Assembly: GCA_949775045.1 (NCBI GenBank)
Contig: OX459095.1
Span: 21,914,811-21,978,810 of the forward strand
Length of the DNA stretch: 64,000 nt
From: Metridium senile
Taxonomy: Eukaryota > Cnidaria > Anthozoa > Actiniaria > Metridiidae
Reading direction: 5' to 3'
A program made the position numbers and the translations under genes. A model generated the notes under the pieces. It was given only the letters and a program-made list of their open reading frames with translations, had not been told where the DNA came from and searched no databases. Below are positions 57,038 to 64,000 of the stretch, piece by piece. Each line of letters begins with the position of its first letter. Position 1 is the stretch's first letter.

Positions 57038-58241
57038 TACTAGGTATGCCACTCAAGACCATAGTAAGTATTTGACATCCGAAACAGACCTTGGTAATGC
57101 AGAAGCTTTTGTTAAGCTGTCATTATACAGTCACGTACCATTTCTCTGTAAATATATGTTAATGTACATATGTTTTTATTTATTGTAGACGCGCGGCGTT
57201 TTTTACCTTTTCCTGGTATTTTAAAGGTTTGTATTGTAATAAAACGATGTAAAATTTTATGCAACTTTATTTGTTAAGATTTTCCTTCAAGACGGTATAA
57301 TCTAGGGTTTTATATTACCGGTTCATAGAGGAGTGACGGACAAGCGGGGAGTTAGGCGAGAAATGACACCCGCGTCCCTCTCATACGTTGCGCGTCTCTT
57401 CTCTTTCTCTCGGCCAAGTACCCTTCGTTCAAACATGAACTCGTTTTCTTAGAGTTTTTTTTGAGAAAAAGTAGAGACTGTTTTGCAGTCTACTGACCAA
57501 TATAAATTGTGGTTGGACATTTGATTGGACTATTTCTGATTTGTTTGGTAGACTTCGGTTAAAGTCGTCGTACTGTAAAAACTAGAAACGGACTGTTTTT
57601 CTGTATAATATGCCAGTAACACCGCGCGTCGACAATAAATAAATACATATGTAATTTAACATACATTTAATATATAGTAATAATATACATGAACAAATTC
57701 TAATTGGCTGAAAAAAGTGCAAAAAAGAGGTAATTCAATGCAAAGAGGTAATTCAGTGCAAAAACAGGCAATACAGTGCAAAAACAGGTAATACAGCGCA
57801 AGTATTACAGTGCACGTTACGGACTCTTTAACTGAAAACAAACTCGTGCAAATTAATCCCAAATTGAACTCAAAATCATATTATTACCTATACAAATGGC
57901 ACGTAACTGTATAATGACAGCTAAAGAAAAGCTTCTGTATTACAAAGTAGAAAGCTTTGTTTCAACAAGGTCAACAGCTCCCTATTTTTCTACGCGGTTT
58001 GAAGTTTACACTCGACTTTTAAAGACTAACATCCGAATTTATATTGAGCACTATACTCAATGATGCAAGGTTAAATTATCTTCTTTTGTTTTTTAAAAGT
58101 ACGGCAGATGTAAAGAATAATTATTTGCACTTAAGCTATGTGAAGCGTATTCTAGCGTCTTTTGCAGCCGTCCATCTAATAAGAGATTTAATGCAGAGCA
58201 AGAACTACAACGTACACGCTGACACTTTTATAGCGCCAAAG

Positions 58242-58431
58242 GTAGATACTTTTTGAATTTCATGATCAAAAACTCACGAGTAATTGGTTTACAAATATAT
58301 CACGACCGCAACATCGACTATGTTTTTTCAATTCTTGTTTTTCTTTTACACAACTCGATAACACTTAACAGCGAGCTGCGAGGTTTTTATATAGTACTAA
58401 AAGACTTTGTTTGCTCTTGTTCTATTAATAG
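58242..58431 (+). other. candidate 5'UTR intron of GPCR 7
   Basis: Same donor-like and acceptor-like pair as GPCR4 (CGCCAAAG|GTAGAT ... TTAATAG), 190 bp. Confidence 0.5.
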
Positions 58432-58433
58432 CA

Positions 58434-59354
58434 ATGGCAAGGGACAAAGCGATGAGCGATATATTGAACTTGAAGTCACAGGAAAGGAAAAACTGGTTTA
58501 CTATATATTTCATCGAGGGAATATGGATTATCATCGTCAACATCATCACTATCATAACATTCTCTATCAACAGAAAGGTCTTTAAGAGAAGTGTGATTTG
58601 CCTTGTTAACCTTGCCATTTCGGATCTAGTATTTGGTGTTTGTCTTCTGAGCAAGAGTATTCAAAATTATTTCGCCCTTGTGAACACTAGGCAGCAAATG
58701 ACGAAGCATATGCAAGTGAACGCTGTTTTGGAGGCATTGGTGTTTTTCTGTTGCTCTTCTTCTGGTATGTGTCTTTTCATCGTTGCACTCGAACGCGTCT
58801 TTGCAATTTTCGCGCCATTTCGCTATCGTGTCTCAAATGTTCAAGCTTACGCCACTGTTATTGGAATGGGTTGGTGTGTGTGTGTAGGTGTTGGTGTGGG
58901 TCACTACCTCACTCCAAGTAAATCTGCACATACACTCCTGTACTTCTACACGACTTGCATCGTCTTTGGTCTTCTGGTTATAACCATCTCATACACAGCG
59001 ATATTTATTAAAGTAAGATCTCAAAACCAGCTGCATAACAGAGCCACAAAAGCCACCGCCCATTTACAAGAACGAAGGATGACCTACACATTAATGATAG
59101 TGACATTTTGCTCAGTGCTAACATGGTTGCCCACTGCAGTACTGTTTGTGCTGTATCAGATAACAACCACACAAATCTCTAATCAGATATCAGGTGTTGC
59201 TTTAACGATTGTTTTTTTCAATTCATTCCTCAATCCTATCATCTATGCATTCAGGATGAAGGATTTTAGAAATGCGTCGTTCCAGTTTCTGTGTAAATGC
59301 TCACGGCATCGAATACATCCCATCCCTCTAAATAGGCCTCCTTGCCCACAATGA
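58434..59354 (+). CDS. orphan class A GPCR 7 (duplicate of GPCR 4)
   Basis: An intact 306-residue receptor whose predicted protein is identical to GPCR4. All landmarks are present (D2.50, ALERVFA, TM4 W, VLTWLPTA, NPIIYAF, FRNASFQFLCKC). The head-to-head partner GPCR6 is broken, so in this unit only the two plus-strand receptors are intact. A poly(A) signal lies at 59586-59591. Confidence 0.94.
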   Translation: MARDKAMSDILNLKSQERKNWFTIYFIEGIWIIIVNIITIITFSINRKVFKRSVICLVNLAISDLVFGVCLLSKSIQNYFALVNTRQQMTKHMQVNAVLEALVFFCCSSSGMCLFIVALERVFAIFAPFRYRVSNVQAYATVIGMGWCVCVGVGVGHYLTPSKSAHTLLYFYTTCIVFGLLVITISYTAIFIKVRSQNQLHNRATKATAHLQERRMTYTLMIVTFCSVLTWLPTAVLFVLYQITTTQISNQISGVALTIVFFNSFLNPIIYAFRMKDFRNASFQFLCKCSRHRIHPIPLNRPPCPQ

Positions 59355-59585
59355 CGCGTGTAAGTTACTAAAAAATATCCCATTACAACTGACTTAACTT
59401 GTCCTTGATTGTGATTTATAGTCACTTAATAAGAACTGTTGCCCAGTAGCATTTGATTTTGGTTTAATGGATATAGTGTTTATGCTCTATGTAGTATTTT
59501 AAGCATATTCATATTGCTATAATCATAAATCTAAGTGTCATGTAATAGTTTTCTATTTTTGTAAACATCTACATGTATATGTGTA

Positions 59586-59591
59586 AATAAA
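59586..59591 (+). terminator. candidate poly(A) signal of GPCR 7
   Basis: AATAAA about 230 bp after the stop, same place as for GPCR4. Confidence 0.45.
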
Positions 59592-61017
59592 GAATCGAAT
59601 TGAATTGAAATAGTGGTTTTTAGTTTAGTTGTTTAAAACTGTTAATAAAATAATTTTATAAAATAACTTTGAGAAATCCTGCATGGTGATTGGTTGTAGC
59701 CTTCCAGAACAGGTGTTCTTGTGGAGGTTTTGGGGGAAACGAAGCAGTTGTGGAACTGGAACTCGAGAACTTGATTTGCACTCCAAAACTTCAGAATGCT
59801 AGCTTTGCAGGCTAGCTTGGTTGAGGTACGTACTTTATGGGAGCACACTGCACGTGCGTTTGCATTTTGATCATTTTGTATTTTTTTTAAAGAAATAGAA
59901 AACTTGCTTTTGTGATATATGCAGTTATATAAAAGAGAAGTGTTGAGAAGCACTCAACTTTTTGCTAGCTTGTCAATCAAGTTGTAGTGAATGAGTGTGC
60001 GCTGACAGAAGCATGTCAAGTGAACACAGGATTTTCACTTCTAGACAACATTTGGAGGTCTCCTAACTAAAACTTTGGTAGGTTTTGCGAAAAATTGTCT
60101 GTGCACTTACACCATTAACGCTAGCTATGGTTGATTGATTTTTTTTTTTTTGCAAAATAAACATCCGTGTGTCAACTGTTATACATAGCCAGAAAAACCG
60201 AACGGTCATGCGCATTAGTAACGCGACACTTAGAAAAAACTCGACAGGCTTATGCTCTCAAGTTAACAGAGAATGTAGGGAACCAGAATTTCCTATCCTG
60301 ATAACTCGGCAACCGCGTCATTAAAACAACTTTCCCCCCTCTAGGTTGATTAACCTAATTACATGCTATAATAAAAACACAGAAACAACGCCAAAACGTT
60401 CAAATGTGTGTCGGTTTTACAACTTATAACTTTGTATGGTTTCCAGCCGCTCATTCCTTTGTCAAATGCCCGATTTGCTCAAAATTACTCTATTATTACG
60501 GTCTCAAGCTAAGGGCCAATATGTTTATTGTCTGTTTTCCCCCTCTGGTTTGATTCATTGGTCATTTGTTAATATGGTCTCCCTATTTTCAAATGAATCG
60601 GCCACAGACTCATTATTCAGGTTTCAAGACATTGGCAATGTTTTGTTGATGTGCGCGTTCTTTGTTTCAGCCATCACAATAGAGCTTAATTATAAGCTAA
60701 TTAATTAATTGTATTTGAATCGCGAGAATCACATAGGTGACAAATTCTTTGTATTTTTGTAACAAATATGGATGGTTATACTATATATGGCGCACTAGTA
60801 CTAATGACAATTGTTTTATTGACATGACATGAACTCATAAATAATTAGCTCCACCCACAATGGTTCGGAATTTCTGGCGATGAGGTCACGATTACGTCTC
60901 CCACCTATAATAAAGTTATTGAACTGTAACCCACATGAATATATGAGAATGTAGAAAGTAAGGCATTTAGATTTGATATTACTGGAGACTTTTATTCAAA
61001 CATTTACGACTAGATAG

Positions 61018-61668
61018 TCATCATCAGGAAATGGTAATTACATGAAATTATCTTGTTTTAAAAGTTCATTTATTCCAAGAGGAAAAAGCTTTGCAATGTA
61101 CATAGCGTATTGTTTGTTTAGAGAAGGTTTGCGTTTTTGAATGAAAAGACCTTCGGTGCTTTTTCGGGAAAAAAAGCGGCGCTTCAATGATTGCTTCAAT
61201 GATCCAAACAAAGAATAGACCACGTAAAACAATGATGTGGGTTTTCCTTGAGGTGTTTAGCTCGCTCTGAATTGTGTTTAGGGTTTGAGTGTTCTTCTTT
61301 GCGTACTTCAAAATGTCTGAGTGTTTTTCCAATGTATTTCTGTCCACATTAGCATTGACCCTCGTAGACAACGTTGGATCGGTGGATGTTCTTGTCCTTT
61401 AGCGAGAAAATACTTTTGATCTTGCGAGTTTGCCACACGATGACGAAGATGAAGTTGAAATCGGTGAAATTCAACTTGTATAGGAAGTTTTTGCTGTTGT
61501 CTTCATTCTGTTTACAGTATGGTAAACTGATGAATATTTTCTTTCTCTCTTCGAACAAGTATTCGGGAATCAGCGGTTTGTCTTTCGTTAAATTGTTAAA
61601 GAAAGTAAATATAGTGTTCTCAACAAACTTTCTGGGATATCACGCATTTATAAAAATGTAGATCTAAT
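61018..61668 (-). mobile_element. decayed Penelope-like retroelement, unit 2 copy
   Basis: Same C-terminal RT plus GIY-YIG remnant as at 48190-48838. One frame is more open here (61558-61349, with LPYC, KLNFTDFNFIF and VVYEGQC), but an extra stop replaces the Gly of INAGYP. Its 5' edge meets the DIRS terminal repeat at 61669. Confidence 0.8.
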
Positions 61669-62025
61669 AATTTTAAATTAGACAAGAGGTACACTTACCT
61701 TGCAGGATAATTGTAATTCTCTGAGCCATACGGAACATTATGACCTCATTATGCGTATCTCCTTTGCGCATGCGCAATACCACGTTTCAAAGTACCATTG
61801 TTATGCAAATTAACATGGTATAAAAAGACAGTGACCAGCAAGGCTCGTCCTCTTCTTCTTTCGTGCAAGACCGCATATCATATTTGACATCGAAGAACAA
61901 AGGGAGGGTAACAGACGCGTGAAATGAAAAATAAATGGGAGGGAAAATATGTCATAATGTTCCGTATGGCTCAGAGAATTACAATTATCCTGCAAGGTAA
62001 GTGTACCTCTTGTCTAATTTAAAAT
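61669..62025. repeat. inverted terminal arms of the DIRS-like element
   Basis: TTTTAAATTAGACAAGAGGT...GCCATACGGAACATTATGAC (61669-61742) is the near-perfect reverse complement of GTCATAATGTTCCGTATGGC...ACCTCTTGTCTAATTTAAAA (61951-62025). A third, partial version (CATACTCCACATTATGACCT) follows at about 62035. Such terminal plus internal complementary repeats fit the circular-intermediate design of DIRS elements. Confidence 0.75.
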
Positions 62026-62155
62026 TCTCTTTCACCATACTCCACATTATGACCTCATTATGCGTGTTCAAAGCTCGATGTCAAATAAATTAACATCAAA
62101 ATAGATGCAATGACACCAAGGCTCGCAGCAACGACACTTTTTATTTGGTGACTAA

Positions 62156-63265
62156 CTATAACAAAACAACGTTAATTGTCGTATTACAACCAATAACAGG
62201 TTTTCGATAATATTTATTAAATGTCGAAACTCTCGACCAGTCTGCCAGTTTCATTATATCTGAGACAGAAGCTCCCTTAAGTAGCGCTTTAGAGGCTACT
62301 GCGCTTCGATAACTATGCGCCTTGAATATTGTAGTGTCTATATTCGAAAGCGATAAAACAGTTTTTAGCCATCTGGCAATAGAACTAGAACACACCTCTT
62401 TGTAAGGTTTACAATATGAAATGAATAAATAATCATTATTAGACCTTAAAGACTCAGTTCTTTTAAGGTATTCTTTTAAATGAGTGAAAGGACACAGACG
62501 TATATCGTCAGAAAAACTACTAATAACAATCCTTTGGTGGTCCTTTCCTGGGCGTGATGTTTTCACGCGATCCTTAATAACAAAAACAATTTGCTTTTCC
62601 ATAACAGACATATTATTTAAGTTCAGAAAATGAAGAGATTGGCATCTCTGAGCTGACACTAACGCTAACAGTGTAACTACTTTCAATGTCAGTTCCTTTA
62701 ATGATAAGCCTGATAATGGGCACAGAGTCTGTAAGTACTCTGTTACTTGGCTTACGTCCCATGCTGTAGAGTACTTAGATTGAGGGGGGCGGCCAACAAA
62801 CACCCCTTTCATAAATCTTGACACCAGATGATGACATCCAACCTGCTTTCCTGTGACTGCTTCTATAGTACTAGATACTGCAGAACGGTAAGTATTTATC
62901 GTGCTATAAGCCTTTCCGTCTTCATACAGATGGTTCAGGAAATTCAGAAAAATGTTCACAGGTGCTTGAAAAGGATCAACCGACCGTTCACTACACCAGC
63001 TCTCCCATTTGGACCACGCAGGCTCGTACTGTTTCCTCGTTCCCTTGGTCCAAGATTCACAGATGACCTCGGTTGCCCTTCGACAAACTCCCTGGGTGCA
63101 CAGTCTGTTCCTGACAGCGTCCAAGCGGCAAGTTGAATTTGATCTCGTAGCGGGTGCAGTTGACACGAATGGGGCAGCTGCAGAAGGTTCGGCCACCTTG
63201 GCAGGAGAATTGGACGATCTATTAACATCCGAAGCACAGCTGGGTACCACGCCTGCGATGGCCAC
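62156..63265 (-). CDS. tyrosine recombinase of a DIRS-like retrotransposon
   Basis: A 369-residue intact frame. About residues 70-130 form the N-terminal core-binding SAM-like domain (WESWCSERSVDPF; YSTINTYRSAVSS). The catalytic domain follows with the first Arg in LVSAQRCQSL, the box H-S-Y-R in KAHSYRSAVASKAL and the nucleophile Tyr in STFNKYY, giving the R...HxxR...Y set. It would integrate a circular DNA copy of the element without target duplication. Its start overlaps the RNase H frame by about 310 bp in another frame, as is usual in DIRS. All catalytic residues are present, so this ORF may be functional even though the upstream frame is broken. Confidence 0.88.
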   Translation of the reverse strand: MAIAGVVPSCASDVNRSSNSPAKVAEPSAAAPFVSTAPATRSNSTCRLDAVRNRLCTQGVCRRATEVICESWTKGTRKQYEPAWSKWESWCSERSVDPFQAPVNIFLNFLNHLYEDGKAYSTINTYRSAVSSTIEAVTGKQVGCHHLVSRFMKGVFVGRPPQSKYSTAWDVSQVTEYLQTLCPLSGLSLKELTLKVVTLLALVSAQRCQSLHFLNLNNMSVMEKQIVFVIKDRVKTSRPGKDHQRIVISSFSDDIRLCPFTHLKEYLKRTESLRSNNDYLFISYCKPYKEVCSSSIARWLKTVLSLSNIDTTIFKAHSYRSAVASKALLKGASVSDIMKLADWSRVSTFNKYYRKPVIGCNTTINVVLL

Positions 63266-64000
63266 ACTGGAGTTACAAGGAGGAACTTCTGAACACTGTG
63301 TAATCGTAAATAAGTCAGCACTCTTGGGATCAGGCTGAAAGGAGGAAAAGCATACGGTTCAAAATTACTCCAATCTAATGAAAATGCATCGCATGCAAAA
63401 GCAAACGGATCTGGTGACCAGGACACGAACCTAGTCACTTTCGCGTTCAGCCGGGACGCAAATAAATCAATGTCAGGCTCAAAAGTCCGCTGACATAGCC
63501 ACTCAAAGACACTTGGGTGCAAACTCCACTCAGTATTAATACTGAAATGGCGTGACCTAAAATCCGCTATGTCGTTATCCACGCCAGGCACGTGAACAGC
63601 CGACACCCAAATGTCCTTGGATATGCACCATGTCCAAATCTCCCTAGCCAGACGATTTAACGAGGGCGATCGTATGCCACCCATGTTATTCATATAAAAT
63701 ACCGCTGTAGTATTATCGAGCTTTAGTTGGACATGCTTGCCTCTAGCATTACTTGCGAAGCATTTCAGAGAAAAAAACGCAGCCATGCAGGGTTTCTAGA
63801 TAGTTTATGTGATAACTAGCTTCTACACGAGACCAAAGACCGCCGGTCTCACTGCTATTGCAACAAGCCCCCCAGCCCGATAGGCTGGCATCACTTTCAA
63901 TATACAAGTCTACAGCAGGAGGAACAATGGGTAAACCGTTCAAATGTTTAATATTATGAATTACCCAACTTAAATCGGCGCAAGCAGTAGCGCTCAAACT
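62956..64000 (-). CDS. RNase H / C-terminal region of the DIRS RT polyprotein (partial, frameshifted)
   Basis: Two minus-strand frames join the same domain. The first runs from the window edge to 63749 (YIESDASLSGWG, HINYLETL); the second covers about 63786-62956 (AAFFSLKCFASNARGK, KLDNTTAVFYMNN, VDNDIADFRSRHFS, FEPDIDLFASRLNAK, FVSWSPDPFAFACDAF). Candidate RNase H acidic residues are in ESDAS, NYLE, KLDN and NDIAD. The frame changes at about 63785-63795, so this copy is probably defective there unless the shift is programmed or a sequencing error. The polymerase domain is outside the window. DLFASRLN...SPDPFA is the usual linker between RNase H and the recombinase in DIRS-type elements. Confidence 0.82.

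Larger units (their letters stand above)
49591..61668. repeat. tandem segmental duplication, unit 2 (~12.1 kb visible)
   Basis: Second copy of the three-receptor unit (GPCR5 +, GPCR6 -, GPCR7 +). Visible homology stops at 61668, where a DIRS element begins inside the Penelope fragment; in unit 1 the fragment and following DNA continue. The duplication may therefore resume beyond the window, after the DIRS element. Unit-specific changes: a 307-bp insertion at 56731, about 165 bp near 54012-54180 that unit 1 lacks, and the 20-bp deletion in GPCR6. Confidence 0.9.
61669..64000 (-). mobile_element. DIRS-like tyrosine-recombinase retrotransposon (3' part, runs off the window)
   Basis: Order on the minus strand: RNase H region (64000 to 62956), overlapping tyrosine recombinase (63265-62156), then inverted terminal arms. 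Overlapping RT/RH and YR frames with complementary termini are the DIRS signature; LTRs and a DDE integrase are absent. The RT itself lies beyond 64000. Confidence 0.85.

Noticed and set aside
62828..63338. Two plus-strand frames of 102 and 109 codons
   Set aside because: They are antisense to the DIRS recombinase/RNase H region.

Overview
The window is AT-rich eukaryotic DNA, most likely from a cnidarian and plausibly an anthozoan such as a stony coral. The basis is short exons with canonical GT/AG introns, an ANKRD13 gene (a metazoan family), a lineage-type array of single-coding-exon class A GPCRs, and a dense mix of CR1/L2-like LINE tails, Penelope-like and DIRS-like retroelements, foldback MITEs and (TAA)n tracts. 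The species is inferred, not proven.

Layout. 1-1.73 kb: last two exons of a plus-strand gene for a single-pass membrane protein whose tail ends in a class I PDZ ligand. 1.73-6.05 kb: gene-free, with one 450-bp foldback element. 6.05-15.81 kb: a complete minus-strand ANKRD13 gene, assembled here as 16 exons in consistent phase (632 codons), with ankyrin repeats, the ANKRD13/GPCR-chaperone domain and four ubiquitin-interacting motifs; its introns are full of foldback elements and simple repeats. 16.2-36.9 kb: decayed outskirts of the receptor array, holding one intact GPCR (23.1 kb), one GPCR fragment cut off next to a LINE (17.0 kb), inverted relics of receptor flanks, a 1.8-kb direct duplication, a 51-bp minisatellite and several LINE/MITE insertions.

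37.0-61.7 kb: a direct tandem segmental duplication with a unit of about 12.5 kb. Each unit carries three receptor genes in the same order: plus, then a minus/plus head-to-head pair. Unit 1 has GPCR2, GPCR3 and GPCR4; unit 2 has GPCR5, GPCR6 and GPCR7. GPCR4 and GPCR7 encode identical proteins, and GPCR2 and GPCR5 differ at two residues. GPCR6 has lost the TM7 NPxxY motif through a 20-bp deletion. Unit-specific insertions and deletions show what happened after the copies separated. The two units could also be an assembly artefact (two haplotypes placed in series), and this must be excluded.

61.67-64.0 kb: the 3' part of a minus-strand DIRS-like retrotransposon (RNase H and tyrosine recombinase) that abuts a decayed Penelope-like fragment at the end of unit 2. 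No rRNA, functional tRNA or CRISPR array was found. The receptors are orphan rhodopsin-like GPCRs with several non-canonical positions: ERV instead of DRY, no Cys at 3.25, a very short second extracellular loop, TWLP in TM6, and NPIIY in TM7. They share a splice-acceptor-like site 2 nt before the ATG, which implies a common 5'UTR-intron architecture.
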